A stretch of 64,000 bases of DNA from Ascarosepion bandense (GCA_037127315.1 JBBBDQ010000914.1:62001-126000); one strand, 5' to 3'; positions 21,040 through 33,210 are shown, counted from the stretch's first letter. A program made the numbers and translations. Notes: generated from the letters alone by a model not told the origin.

Positions 21040-21310
21040 TAGGAAGCAGGATAGATGCCATTAGGTCGAAGTCTCCAACATATAGGTTCAGGGTTGTGTG
21101 TTCAATCCAAGGACCCGCTAGTAGAGATTAAGATTCAGTTGACACAGCACGATTATTACTAAATATAACTGGAAGAGAAAATATCTGTAGATAGCGGAAC
21201 GAGAACAAACTACCGCTGGTACATTTCTAACTTCCCGCAAGTTTAATCAAATTGAAGGGCCCCTGATAAAAGCCAGAGATATATTGGCTAAAACGTTGTG
21301 ATAATGACTA
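21040..21310 (+). repeat. tRNA-like head with hammerhead-like 3' end
   Basis: A B-box-like GTGTGTTCAATCC lies near 21098. At the other end (21267-21305) is CCTGATAA, arm AGCCA, loop GAGATATAT, arm TGGCT, then AAAACGTT. The arms pair perfectly as helix II, while core positions G8 and G12 have changed to A. It may be a pol III element joined to a Penelope-type terminus, or two adjacent fragments. Confidence 0.4.
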
Positions 21311-21574
21311 CAAAAATAAGTACACTAATTCAAATTTAAATAATAATAACTTCATTTTCCAGAATTGCGAAAGTTTTTTTCTGCTCAACCTTAACATAGG
21401 AAGTGACATTAATATTATATGTAATCATACATTGGCATTGTTTTAACGGGATAATATGAAAAGAGTTTAATCGTTTGAACTTTTGACATGTCCTTTAATT
21501 AATAATTTCTATTTATTTTTATCGCGATAGTTTCTGACCCACTTTTAAATTCGCCCTGTAGATATTCAGTTAAA

Positions 21575-21860
21575 TAGTTAAGAGCCATACGTGATACACG
21601 ATTGGGTGATCGAACAGTCATGAGTGACTAGGCAGAAGATTTTCTCACAATAGGTTGCTATTTTTTCTGCGTAGACTGCTTGCCAACCAAATCTATAGAA
21701 CCCAATCTCTTCAGCTATTAATCTTATAACTGAAGGGAGAAGAGATGAATTCATATTTTTCTCAAAGATAGTCGTGCCTAGGAGAATTAAACGAACTCGA
21801 CACTTCAACTTCTCATTCTAGTTACAACTCATTATTCATTTACACCACAACGCACATCCT
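21575..21860 (-). mobile_element. SINE-A copy, diverged
   Basis: Collinear with 13201-13511: GCCATACGTGATACACG end, the GCAGAAGATT..TC.CA.AATAGGTTGC body and the CACAACGCACATCCTAATT head. The hairpin is destroyed. Confidence 0.78.
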
Positions 21861-22637
21861 AATTTATTCCAATTTTATGTCTTTATTATACACTACCCTT
21901 TGTTGTTTTAAAAAATATCCTTTTCCCTTGTTTCGAGCAAATCTCGTCATGTACTTCCTCCATTTTTGGAGTGGATACTAAATGCCATTTGAACTGATTG
22001 AACACTGTCTTTGACACTGGTGATTTCTCTTCCTGCTTTTTCACGCGTAAACTGTAAAAATAAAACATTACGCCTAATTATTACTCTACGAGTCAACTGA
22101 AACATCTACTTGTTTCTTTTTATACAGTCTGAAAATGTTAGTGAACACCTCAGTTTTTCTATCTTTTAATATTTTATACTTGGGTATTTTATCGATACTT
22201 AAAATAGTCGTTAATTTTAATGGTATTAGTGTAATGATTTAAAACTACCGGATAAAAATAGTTCAAGCGGTAAAAGCTGGCGGCGACTGAAACTAAAAAT
22301 AAAATAATAAGGCACAGTTAAAGAGCAAACACGCGGCAAGAGCGTGCATAACTGGTAGTAAAAAGAATGAACTGAACTGGTACTGCCTCGCTATTGTCTT
22401 TGTCTTTTCTTAAGCGCGACAGGAGCGATGTATATATGTATATAATTGAACATATAGCATTAATAAAAAGTGTCATGGGACAGTAAGATTTTAAAATAAC
22501 ATTATCTAAATCGATTAAGATCATGAGTAAAAGGCTAAAGATTGATGAATTATAGAATATGAAATGAATTAAAAATAAAAAAAATAAAATCTTTACAAAA
22601 AGGAATAATACAAATGAATTTTGGTTTGGCATATACA

Positions 22638-22640
<3 letters not shown>
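21861..22640. other. No gene seen
   Basis: AT-rich. Nothing recognised. Confidence 0.4.
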
Positions 22641-22687
<47 letters not shown>

Positions 22688-22692
22688 TGTGT
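22641..22692. repeat. (GT)n microsatellite
   Basis: About 25 GT units. Confidence 0.95.
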
Positions 22693-23014
22693 TTGTCCAT
22701 ATGTTTTTCACAGTGTATAAGTGGGAAATTTTCATGTGAAAAATCACTTCGTAACGATTTCTTATTGATAAACTTCTCTTCTAGATTTGAACATTATCTT
22801 ATTTATTTCTATGAGAATAGTTTCTTAAAGTTAATGAGATTTCGTTGGACCTCGTCAAATTCTACACGATTAGTAAAAACAACAATAATCAAATTCAAAC
22901 AGACTTAAAGATATTAATTTGCGTAGCGTCGAAATAAATAGAATGAACTGCTTTAATTTTATTTTATTTTAGAGTTTCTTTTTAAGTATTGTGTTTTAGG
23001 ACATTCAATATGTA

Positions 23015-23021
<7 letters not shown>

Positions 23022-23074
<53 letters not shown>

Positions 23075-23076
23075 AA
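23022..23076. repeat. Compound (TA)n(GA)n microsatellite
   Basis: TA repeats to ~23048, then GA repeats. A similar CT/TA compound tract lies at 23342-23396. Confidence 0.92.
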
Positions 23077-23349
23077 GTAAGTGCATGTGTGCGTGCATAT
23101 CGCACTTATTTTCGTCAAACACGTAATTATTTGAACTTTCTGATGGTTGCGCATGTTTAGTTCAATATTAATAATATTAGTATAATCAAATTGAAAGAAA
23201 TTTAAAGAACATAATTTACCTAGCAAACTAAGAATTAAATAAAATGATTTAATTTTATTGTACAGTTTCTGAATAGGAAAAACATTTTTGTACTAGGTCT
23301 TTTAAATATATCTATATATAACTATATATCTATCTATTTATCTCTCTCG

Positions 23350-23382
<33 letters not shown>

Positions 23383-23514
23383 CACATATATATATCCTTT
23401 TCAATGGAACTTAAAACAGTAGCTACTCTGGCATCTACGCATCTTTCATTCAGTAATGAATTAAAACATTCTTAGCTACTGGCGTGTGATTACATGGCAT
23501 ATCACACGCTAAAA

Positions 23515-23643
23515 GTCTACATAGGTCAGCGGTAGAATAGTCAACTGATGACAATCCAGTCGGGTTTCATTCCTGGCTAAAAGCAATCGGATGTCTCACC
23601 GTACTGATGAAGTGTGATACAGGAAAACAGATCTGTCTGCGTA
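23515..23643 (+). mobile_element. SINE-B copy 1 (tRNA head, hammerhead tail)
   Basis: A box TAGGTCAGCGGTAGA at 23522, B box GTCGGGTTTCATTCC near 23564, then the conserved tail ending GATCTGTCTGCG, followed by TA repeats. It is about 130 bp and older than the 33927 copy. Confidence 0.75.
23599..23641 (+). ncRNA. Hammerhead ribozyme motif, degenerate
   Basis: Order CCGTA-CTGATGA-AGTGT-GAT-ACAGG-AAAA-CAGATCTG-TC-TGCG. The CTGATGA core and the GTC cleavage triplet are kept, but helix II has two mismatches at its base and the GAAA strand is altered, so cleavage is doubtful. Confidence 0.6.
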
Positions 23644-23917
23644 TATATATAAACTTATTTATATATGGAACTTTGTCTATGTCTGTGAACCGATTTTCTT
23701 GAAAATTTACACAGTTGTGCTATAAGCGTCTGCAAGGGTTCTTAGCTAGATTTTGTGTCGAGGTACCCCCGATAAATATCGAAAATCGATTATCGAACAA
23801 ATGGGGTTATAGAAAGATTGGTCCGATTTTGATCAAATTTGGTACACTCATAGACAAAGTCATAAGAAACGATATTCACAAGTTTCAAAGTTGCAGTTCT
23901 TACAATGCAGAAAATCG

Positions 23918-23965
<48 letters not shown>

Positions 23966-24340
23966 GCAAGATGTTTGTGTGTGTGAGTCTGTTTATTATC
24001 TGCCTGTATGTCTGTATTTTTTCAACCCTTTTATTTTGGTCTTTGCTTCGGGTTTGGCTCTAAGTAGGTATAATTGTAGTTCTTAGTCTCAGCCATGATA
24101 CCATTTACTCAGAGGACGTATTTAGCCTTCAAAATTCAGTTTATGACGAAAAAAACGTATTTGACATCGATACCAGGAAATCAAAATTTGATTTACATCC
24201 ATCCATTTTTCTTTCAGTCTACAGTTTCGCTTTAACTGGAAACAATTATTGCTTTTTTTGTCTTTCGTGCCAACGTCCGGGACCATGGATTAGTTTTAAA
24301 GCATTCATTACACCCGGGCAACGCCGGTCCATACTCTAGT
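23644..24340 (+). repeat. Interspersed repeat, Helitron-like 3' end
   Basis: Present inverted at 61529-62040. Blocks include AACTTATTTAT, GATTTTCTTGAAAATTTACA, GGTACCCCCGATAAATATCG, TTGATCAAATTTGGTACACT, AGTTTCGCTTTAACTGG and CACCCGGGCAACGCCGG. A (TA)n tract interrupts it at 23922-23961. The end carries the small hairpin CCGG-GCAACG-CCGG shortly before CTAG-T, and the other copy ends CTAA-T, as expected of a Helitron CTRR end. No TC 5' end or Rep/Hel protein is seen, so class is uncertain. Confidence 0.55.
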
Positions 24341-24492
24341 ATATATATATATGAAAGACACACGCTCCTTTGTTATTCCAAAGAAAAGATTTTGATCTCG
24401 AAATATTAATGTATAATAAATAGGTAATGCCCCAAAAGTTCTTTACCTTCATTTACTTTACTAGACGCACTGTGACAGCCTTCAAGACCTAA

Positions 24493-24495
<3 letters not shown>

Positions 24496-24547
<52 letters not shown>
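24496..24547. repeat. (TA)n microsatellite
   Basis: About 25 TA units. Confidence 0.95.
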
Positions 24548-24549
<2 letters not shown>

Positions 24550-24762
24550 TGTAGATATTAATCTGTGAAAGCAAAGATAATCCAACAAGATCATCTTAAT
24601 ATAAAATATTCCTATTTAATTTAAAGAAATGCTTATTCTGGGAAAACATGTGTATCGAATGGAACAAACATTGTGTGCATAGTGTGGTCTGATGAAATAA
24701 GCACATTTAGCTCATAGAAATTGATTATTATTTATAACCAATATAAATGGTGTGTTGAGAAT

Positions 24763-24768
<6 letters not shown>

Positions 24769-24845
<77 letters not shown>

Positions 24846-24846
24846 T
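24769..24846. repeat. Compound (TA)n(GATA)n microsatellite
   Basis: TA repeats followed by about ten GATA units. Confidence 0.95.
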
Positions 24847-24849
24847 GCA

Positions 24850-27259
24850 TATATGTATGTAAAGTTTAACTGAAGACGGCTGACAAGTTAGTACTCCTAA
24901 GGTTTTTATTAAATTTTCTTTGCATTTATATACGTAATTTTTTCTTGACAAAGAGTGTGTAAAGACAGTACAAATAGTCAGTGTATCTGAGGGTTTTCCA
25001 TTATCAAAGTGTTTTCTACTGAATATTTTGATTTTTATATATATAAATGGATTTTTTAAAATTTCCGAATAAGATAAGCACGTTTTGGCAGCTGGCTTCC
25101 TCCTTTTTATTATTAACCCTTCTATCATTTTAAATCTATTTTTATTGTAGTTTTTCGATCTTGTATTCTACGGATAGAATGTTGTATATCTCCGGGTGTA
25201 TCTAAATTGCTCATCATATCGATATTATCTGTGAGTTGCAACAAAAGTATCCTTGATAATTATGTAGTGATCTGTTTGATTTAATTATTATTCATGAATT
25301 TGTTTTCATCAGGAACGCAGTTACGTAACTTTCAAATCAATTCATAATAATGCCTCACTTCTCATCGTGGTTGTCCTCTGAAGTTTAATCAATTATGTCA
25401 AGAGCCCGGGTGTTACGCTCTTTAGATAGTCATTTCCGTGCCCATCTCCTTGAAAGTTAATGAGCGCGCCTGGCATCTCCTGCAATGAAGGCAGATGAGA
25501 TTTGTGCAAGTATCACTTGTCTGACAAAGGCTATATAAAAGTGAATTATTATCTGTGCCTTTACATTTTTTATTAACAAAATTAACTGTTGTGCCGTGCA
25601 TCGACTCGGGTACCATTCAGAAATGTCGAACTGATCACTTTCTTCAATCTATAGGGGCAGATAGCTATCGTTCCATTGACCTCGTTTAAAGATATTTCGT
25701 CTCATTAAAAGCTTAAGTTATTTGAAAATTACCTCGAAATGTGCGAGATCCATTTTATCGCACAAGGCTTTCTAAAAGTCAGACAATTAGACAACTCAGA
25801 GCTGCAATCCCTACTCATTTACTATTTATTGCTGAGAATGCAAGAAAGGTGACTAGTTTCCTGTACGGTTTCAGTAGGTACTTGATTCTGCCTTTACAAG
25901 AACCAAATCAGCCGAACTGAATTATTGTTACTATATTTAGCCGGAAGCTGTCCTAAAACTACTAAACCACGTAGTAGTACTTTTGTCATAGTATTTTTCG
26001 AAACTAATCAGTTTATTTTCACATGCGTTTAATAATGTTCGCCCAACGCAAGGTACAAGAGCCACTCAAAAAAGGGGGTTACAATGTGCAACTATTTTAG
26101 CATAAGAAAGGATTCAGAGTATCAAGCTGAAACAGACTTCAGAAAAAAAACGGAAACCCAGTCCTAAACAGAAAACAATGGATAAACCTCTACTCCTATT
26201 TAAAAGACAGCGGAGGAATGTGAAGCGGACGATAAGCAAACTCATTTAATCCTTATTCAAATTTCGTTGATTGGTTTGCGAAATCAAAGAAAACGCAGAT
26301 TTTATATGTCTTGACAAAAATTGTTAGCAATAACTTGAACAATACTGTGAGGATTTTAATACGATGACACGTATTGCAAAAATCTAGTAACATATAATTT
26401 TACATGTATATTAATTAATAACATATGAAATATTCACTAAGCCGTATAAAAATTACCTCAGGGAAAACTGACTTTAATTCATTCTATTCAATACTCTTAT
26501 CTATATGTTCTTGTTAAGTAAAAGACATTCGAATGTTAAAAGATGTTCGCGTGGGAACTTACAAAAATTCTTTATTCAAGTTGAAGTTAAGGCCAAGACC
26601 TGTCTGTCAATATTTTATCCGAAAGCTGTTAAGTAGTGTCGGCGTCAATTGATTAAAAATATCGATTCAACTTATTGGAATCTTTTGCGTCCTCTGGCTA
26701 ATTAATCTCTTCAATTAGTGCTTAAAAAAACAAAAAAATAGCACTTGTCATCAATTGGACTGATGGGAAAGAGACGCGTTTGTGGCACATCATATTTCAT
26801 TATGTTTTTCTCGAGTTGTTATCGGTAGATTGGGCGTTAGCTAAAGTTAAATAAGTGAAGACGGTGAGAAAAAGTGGATAATAATGAGAAGTTAAAATTA
26901 CATACAGAAAAACTGATACAAAATGGCAAGGACTGAAAATAGAAAAAATATAAATATAAATAGAGTGAAATAGGCTTGTAGATACATATGCACAGGCGTA
27001 ATTATGTTCATATATGTACCGACTGTGATAATTACTAAAAAATATTTCAGGCAAACATCCCATTGATTCGTGAAAAAGACTTCGACAGTCGTAAGTACTT
27101 AATTAAAGCAAGAACACTAAAAAAAAACTTTGGGCGATTTATACATAACACGTTATCAGATAATTAGGAAAAAAACAATAAAAATTAAACAAAAATAACT
27201 TGTTGGTTCTATTTTAATCCAACACTTTCTAGGCTGAATATTTGGTATCCTAAATATAC

Positions 27260-27261
<2 letters not shown>
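24850..27261. other. No gene seen
   Basis: About 2.4 kb with no frame above 90 codons and no family I recognise. 25400-25620 is somewhat less AT-rich than the rest. Confidence 0.4.

Positions 27262-27344
<83 letters not shown>
27262..27344. repeat. Compound (TA)n(GT)n microsatellite
   Basis: TA repeats to 27300, then GT repeats. Confidence 0.95.
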
Positions 27345-27346
<2 letters not shown>

Positions 27347-27745
27347 GATTAGAAGCATTTAGTTTTAAGAAAGCCTTCTCTCGTCATCTATTACCTACCA
27401 CCGTTTGGCTTTGCAATATTTGGTTAGAGGTGAAGCAAATCAGAATAGGTGAAAATGCCAGTGGCGTGATCTTGATGAAGGTGGACCTCAACATTTCTGG
27501 CAGTAACCTACACACTTAATTTCATGACCTTTTTCTGCGGCATATATAGAATGAGACATGCAGAATCCAGTTTTGAAACTGCAATAGACTTCCGCTGCAA
27601 CTGATCCTCAGCCACTCGAGCGAAATGAATTTATCGCATATTCCATCTATTTAAGTCCGCAAAATACATGCTGGAATTTGGAGACATATTCTTTTTTACA
27701 GATGTTTATCACCTCTTCCTTTGTTGTCCGCGACGAGATAATCCT

Positions 27746-27747
<2 letters not shown>

Positions 27748-27806
<59 letters not shown>

Positions 27807-27832
27807 ATGTGTGTGTGTGTGTGTGTGTGTGT
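27748..27832. repeat. (CA)n(TA)n(GT)n self-complementary microsatellite
   Basis: CA, TA and GT blocks in succession. The CA and GT arms are complementary, so the strand can fold on itself. Confidence 0.95.
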
Positions 27833-28189
27833 TTATATCGCAAGAAGTTTAAATATTGCGGATCGAGTTGGGGAAGATCCATACCAAAGGTGTATACTTT
27901 TTATTTAAGGATAACAAACCTACTTTCGCTAATAACATACAGTACAGATGATTAAATCGTAGAAAACTAAACAAGGTTTAATCTAAAAAAATATAATGAA
28001 AATGTGACCGATAAATTATTCATTTCATCCTGTACTAATCTCTGAATAGATTGATCTGACACAATCAAATACTTTGTCAATATTGTGATGAGTAAGATCT
28101 ATATTTATCAAATTTGATATAATAGATTTCTGTTCCTCTGTATCAAGGAGTCTTTTGACAAATTGTATTACCTTGGCTAAAAATTATGT

Positions 28190-28600
28190 AGAGATCATGG
28201 CTGAGGCGCTTAATATCCTCCTTGAAGCAACTGAAATATGGTTCTACAGAATGATGCTGCGGATCGCATGGATCGAACATGTGAGCAATGTTGAGGTTCT
28301 GGAAAAGAAGGAAACAAAAATGAAACCTAATACTGAGCATCAGGAAAAGACAGCTAAAGTTCTGGGACATGCAATGACGAAGAAGAACTTGGATAACTTG
28401 ATACTAACAGGCCAGATAGAGGGAAAAGAGCCAGGGAAAAAGCAGCGGATAACATATTTAAAAGAACTTGAGCGGATGGATAACAAAACGGGGGTTGAGT
28501 GTGATAACTGGAGAAAGCGTGCTAAGAGCTACCAAGGATTGGGAGAGCCATAATCGCCTACATCCCGAAAAAATAAAAGGCACATAGAGAAAGAGGATAT
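28190..28600 (+). pseudogene. RTE-like LINE, C-terminal fragment
   Basis: Frame 28155-28553 reads LEATEIWFYRMMLRIAWIEH, VSNVEVLEKKETK, then AKVLGHAMTKKNLDNLILTG and QIEGKEPGKKQRITYLKEL. This is the region after the RT in the APE-type LINEs often named endonuclease-reverse transcriptase in invertebrates. Same family as 47665-48330 and 44820-46095. 5' truncated; the conserved IRKRQLKFLGH block is altered. Confidence 0.78.
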
Positions 28601-28620
28601 CATTGCGGAATGGAAACAGA

Positions 28621-29450
28621 GGTTTTATTTTTTTATTATTTTATTTTAATCATTTCACCCCGAGCAAGGCAGAAATGCCACTGATTATATACGGGGGTGG
28701 AGAGAGAGCTAGAGTCCAGTGGTTAGTAGACGAGTATTGACTTGCATTTAAATATCTGGAGGTTGTAGCCGTCAGGAAAGCAAGAATATGGGAGCGAGTT
28801 CCACAGGCGGGAAGTGCGAGAGAAGAAGCTGCAGCAGTAGAATTGTCGTCTGCATTTGGCTAACCTGACTGTGAATTGGTGGGACCCAGTTGCCAGTCTG
28901 GTTGCACGATAAACACCTGTTGAGGAGGCACCAGTGACTTAAGATCTTTGGAGCAGAAGCCATGAAAGTATTTATAGAACAGACAAAGGGAGGCCACATT
29001 TCGACGGTGGGGAAGTGGCTGCAGTCGAGCCGCCAGATCAGTCCTTATCACATTACAGACTCTCCTTTGAAGCCTGTCAAGAACACTGAGGAGAACGGCA
29101 GGGGCGCCTGACCATATATGGCAGCAGTACTCCATGCACGGCCGGATGGTAGACTTATATATATGCAGGATGGATTCAAGCGGGAAAAACATCCTGGATC
29201 GACATAGTGACCCAACCTTCTTAGCAGTAGATTTTGCTATGGATTCAATATAGTGGTTCAGTTTGAGGTCTGAGGACAGGGTAAGTCCGAGGAGGCGTAG
29301 TGTATTGCTCTCAGGGAGAATCACTTGGTCCATGCTTATGGGAGGCAGGAGAGGTTGCCTGTAATGGTTGACAGACAACAGCTTGGTCTTATACACTCAT
29401 TTCTTTACCCTGGGTGGAAACATCATACAGCTCTTTCCAGAAAACTTTAG
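28621..29450 (-). pseudogene. Jockey-like LINE 3' end
   Basis: The minus frame 28860-29396 (178 codons) gives LLSVNHYRQPLLPPISMD, LPESNTLRLLGLTLSSDLK, AKKVGSLCRSRMFFPLES, YKSTIRPCMEYCCHIWSGAP and LQRRVCNVI, the thumb/C-terminal part typical of jockey-group RTs. A matching 3' UTR runs to 28621 and ends in an A/T-rich tail. RT palm and endonuclease are missing; upstream of 29396 the reading continues across a stop to about 29450. Confidence 0.85.
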
Positions 29451-30077
29451 GAATTAAAGGAGAAAAGCTCAAGCCCACAGATAATTTGAAGATTATACAT
29501 TCCGCACGTACTCCTAATCACTTCAGAGGTAGATGTAACTTATGTTAACGATAAAAATTAGCATACTAAAATACAATAATAAAATTTAATTATTGAATCA
29601 GAGAAATTAATTTGTATTCAAATGTCGGCATAAAAACAGATTTAAGTTTTCATATTATCTGTTTAAATCAATTAACTACTACATTTCTATCCCTTTAATC
29701 TTCGCTATTTTTCTAAATGCTGAAAACCTCAAATTAAATTCTGAATATTAAAATTCGGGTTCTATTTTTATTATATAAAATCTTTACTTTAACACAAAAT
29801 CCTTCTACCCTCCCATGAACCTTATCTTGTACCCTTCCTATGAGCGAAACGCCACTTCAGACAAAATCTCATCCCACAACACGTCTTGACAAAACAGACA
29901 GCTAACGTCTTTGTCAGTTGAAATAGAATTTTCCACATCTAATATGATTCGAAATCTATTGTTTAATAAATGTTTGCTAAATAAATACATTGAGATCGTT
30001 TCAGAGATCATTTTTTAGTATTTTATAATGTTTAATATTATATTACTAAGATCCTCTTGGATTTTTTACGAAGAAGA

Positions 30078-30079
<2 letters not shown>
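29451..30079. other. No gene seen
   Basis: AT-rich. Nothing recognised. Confidence 0.4.

Positions 30080-30121
<42 letters not shown>
30080..30121. repeat. (TA)n microsatellite
   Basis: About 21 TA units. Confidence 0.95.
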
Positions 30122-30124
<3 letters not shown>

Positions 30125-30730
30125 CTTACGCCGATGGCATGACTCGGATTTTCATAAATTATTCAATAGTAATATTACAAATTGATAGTTTACTAAATTT
30201 GAATATAAGTTCATTCCATGTTAAATCTTATAAAGATAGGTATTGTTTTTAATAAAAATCTAAGTACACACAGAATAAATTATGATAAAAATAAAAATAA
30301 ATTTCAAAATTAAAACATTAAAATTAATATTTTAAGTTACAAAAATATTCAAATGCAACGAGGTGAAATCAGGAGCGTAATTCATAATTATTAATTGTAA
30401 TATATGTGGGAAAAAGAAATAAAGAAAGAAAGAAAGAATGACGGGTGAAAGAGAGAATGTGAAAGAAAGAGGTTAATTTGTAGAGGAATCTTTATCAAAC
30501 AGGGTCTAAAAATTTAAATAGGTAATTTTCCATGGCAGCATGAGGTCATTAATTTACTTTTTTGTTAAGAATATTTATGTTATTAATATGGTTTACGATC
30601 ACAATCTTTCCAAAAGCCATAAGTTATATGTTTCCTTTTTATATTGTAAGATTTAGTTTTAGCGAATATATTCTAGTGAGGCTAATTTTCCATCAATCGG
30701 AACAAATGATAGTCGAAAGGTTTGATAATC
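30122..30730. other. No gene seen
   Basis: AT-rich, with a short GAAA run near 30425. Nothing recognised. Confidence 0.4.
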
Positions 30731-30800
30731 CTAGCACTTGAAGAAGGCTGGAGCGTACAATTGCCAAAACGTCATGAACATGGCAGTAAAGATTATGACA
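30731..30800 (+). repeat. Penelope-type terminus with hammerhead remnant
   Basis: Reads CTTGAAGA-AGGCTGGAGCG, then TACAATTGCC-AAAA-CGTC, followed by ATGAACATGGCAGTAAAGAT. The same blocks as 11366-11424. GGC/GCC can still pair as helix II; GAAA has become AAAA. Confidence 0.55.
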
Positions 30801-30879
30801 CAAGTCTGAATATTGTAAATAGTATAAATTGTATGTTTAAACTTATGTTAATTTCTGATGTTTAAAAGCGGCTCTCTTG

Positions 30880-31340
30880 CAGACATGTCTACGTGGGCTG
30901 CTTTCACTTTCACTTTCATTTATTTTTCCTTTTCTAGCTCTACATATTCTTGTTCAAGTTCGCTTCTTTCATCATGCCCTTCAGATATGTTTTTGCCTAT
31001 CTCATTCTCAACTTCATTCGATTTGCCAATAATTATTAGGTTGCCGGGGTCTGCATCAGACAGATTGGTGTTCTCACCTTCAACTTCAGTCTCCAGCTGT
31101 TCTTCGTCTATTTTCTGAATATTACTCTCTTCACTGTTCTGTGTGGTGTGCTTTGCAACTCTTGATTTAATTTCTATTAATTCAGCATCTGTGACGTACA
31201 TTTGTTTCATCATATATCGTCTGAAACTTGCTAACTTGTTTTCGCTTAAATATTTTCACTTTTTCTTAATTCTTTCACACCACACTTTGTAGATATTTTT
31301 GGTGTTTTGTCGGTATATTTAGTGTACAGTAGAAACAATA
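30880..31340 (-). pseudogene. Diverged N-terminal region of Dong-like ORF
   Basis: Minus translation reads IYKVWCERIKKK, a stop, YLSENKLASFRRYMMKQMYV, then TDAELIEIKSRV. This matches TYDIWREKVGQANRKYIDEN, KLANVRRYIIRNNRLSEAE and IHEIKRIV of the copy at 6968-8166. The 97-codon frame 30920-31213 then becomes Glu-rich. It indicates a second, older subfamily. Confidence 0.68.
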
Positions 31341-31529
31341 TATTACTTCTTTATATTCGTTTGGACACTTTGACGTGATGTAATCATTAGAAAACCTGTC
31401 TCACTAGATAAATTTCATATTAAATGTGCGCTAGATCCTCACTGAGGATTCCAATTATTTTCATCCTACTGCCAGGCCGAAGATACGATTAGAAAAGCGC
31501 AATCATTTCTTTACATTCTTCCCATGACC

Positions 31530-31995
31530 ACTTCTGTGGTATTATTTACATTTGGATATTATAAATGACAGTGTTAAGGGTGACTTCGTTCTGACGATCT
31601 GTCAAGTTTTTATTCGGAGAAGAGTCAGAGCAAGTTGCCACCCCACTACAACAGAAGCGCTCCTTATTGAACCCTAGGTCGAGCGACATGATTTTGTTAG
31701 AGTTTCTTTTTTGAATTCTCATAGTGATCCCATTCAAAACCTCGGTCACAAGGACTGGCAACTTCAAACAAGCACAACCGTCGACGGCCCCTCAAAAAAA
31801 TGTCAGCGACCTAAATTCACTCACAAGTCATGGGTAAACCTGTGGTATGATTTTCAGGCACTTTCCAAAAAAGCGGCAAAATAGGATTACCTCCTCCAGG
31901 CTGATGACATCAGTTTAACCTTCCTGACAAATTGGCCATTGAGAGATACGAAACCGAGCTTCATGTTCAGAAAGCGTACGTTCTAACTATTCAGT
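31530..31995 (-). mobile_element. SINE-C copy (tRNA-derived)
   Basis: Inverted relative of 35047-35500. Minus strand: TGACTGAATAGTTAGAACG (A-box side), GCTCGGTTTCGTATCTC (B-box side), TTTGTCAGGAAGG, then GTGAGTGAATTTAGG, TTTTGAGGGGCCGTCGACGG and GTGACCGAGGTTTTGA. The ORF here (31546-31767) is spurious. Confidence 0.62.
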
Positions 31996-32639
31996 CACAT
32001 ATATATTGTTTGTCGAGTTTTCGAGATATTAAAGAAGTCTGTATTTTACATATGACAAATCTCTGAAGTATTTTACTTCTAATTAAAGAGAAAAGAAGAT
32101 ACGCTAAAAAGTACCAAACTTTTAAGAATCCAATAATCCTAATCGGAATAGAAATACATTTAAACATATTGAAATCAGATCCGTGAACACATTACTGAAT
32201 TAGAACAGATTTTACTGCGATTGCGAAGTATTACAAATTGATGACTGCTTTTAGTTTGAAATCTTGGCGCATGACCTTACATACTTTATTAATTTTAAAA
32301 ATCAACATTACATTTTAGCCTTATTCCATGTTATGTTATTTTCATATATTTTAGTTTATGTCACAGATATAACTTAAATTTTATCTATATACATTCATTA
32401 TTGTGTTCGTTATATTCATATTTGCCGAAATAGTAAAAAAATTCGGAAATTATTTGTAAGTTGTTAGTTTTTAAATTAATTCATTCTTACTTTTACTGAA
32501 GATTGATTATCACTTCTTGAATCTTGAATAACACGAAAGTATTAAAATATTTAATTAAATTATCTAAAAATAAACATTAATTCCTATTCAGCATTGAAAT
32601 TATCTTGAATTATTTATAACCAGAATTCGATAGACATGG
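31996..32639. other. No gene seen
   Basis: AT-rich. Nothing recognised. Confidence 0.4.
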
Positions 32640-32885
32640 TTGCGGTGTAAGAAACAAAGAAGTCTTAAGGAAAATGGAAAAGGAAAATACACTTATACTC
32701 AGAATTAGAAAGAGATAACTGAAACTTCTTGGATATGTTCAAGGAAGGCTTAAGAAATTTTAAACTTACAGGGAAACATGGGAGGTACAGAGGAGTTAGC
32801 TTTGTGACACAGACATGCTCTGAGTTAGGATTTATTTTTTAATAACTGAAGGAAGTTGAAAGCCTGGACAATATTTTTTCGAAGT
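32640..32885 (+). pseudogene. RTE-like LINE C-terminal remnant
   Basis: Plus translation reads RNKEVLRKMEKENTLILRIR, KR(stop)LKLLGY and later LTGKHGRYRG, the EVL--M----LI--IRKRQLKFLGH and GK-GRGR pattern of the family at 47665-48330. Confidence 0.6.
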
Positions 32886-32987
32886 GAACATCGGACAATC
32901 TCTAACATAATTTTCTTCTTGCCCGAGAAAAAAATCATTGATTATTTGGAAAAGTAAAGTTAAACGACAGAAAATGTTTGTTTTCAA

Positions 32988-33012
32988 TAATAATAATAAT
33001 AATAATAATAAT
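32988..33012. repeat. (AAT)n microsatellite
   Basis: About eight AAT units; no element attached. Confidence 0.85.
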
Positions 33013-33112
33013 GAGGATGATATATAAATATATATATTCATGTATGAAACTGAGAGTTATGGTCGGTTACTGTACACTTGAATTTAGATTATATATATAA
33101 AATCTACCTAAT

Positions 33113-33210
33113 GAGCCAACAAACCTACCATGGTTTCATCTAAGCGGATCGTCAAGGAAAGCTTTCCCTGACGATCCGCTTAGGTGAAACCTTGGTAGCT
33201 TTGTTGGCTC
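33113..33210. repeat. 98-nt near-perfect hairpin
   Basis: Arms 33113-33160 and 33163-33210 are complementary at 44 of 48 positions around a 2-nt centre (GC). Arms start GAGCCAACAAA and include CTAAGCGGATCGTCA. It could be a fold-back MITE, a hairpin RNA source, or an inverted-duplication scar. No clear target duplication. It lies ~30 bp from the tail of the SINE-A copy at 33241. Confidence 0.92.

Noticed and set aside
22550..22747. Frames of alternating Thr-His or Val-Cys (also 27301, 27668, 33803, 49115, 53081, 58378)
   Set aside because: Products of (CA)n/(GT)n repeats.
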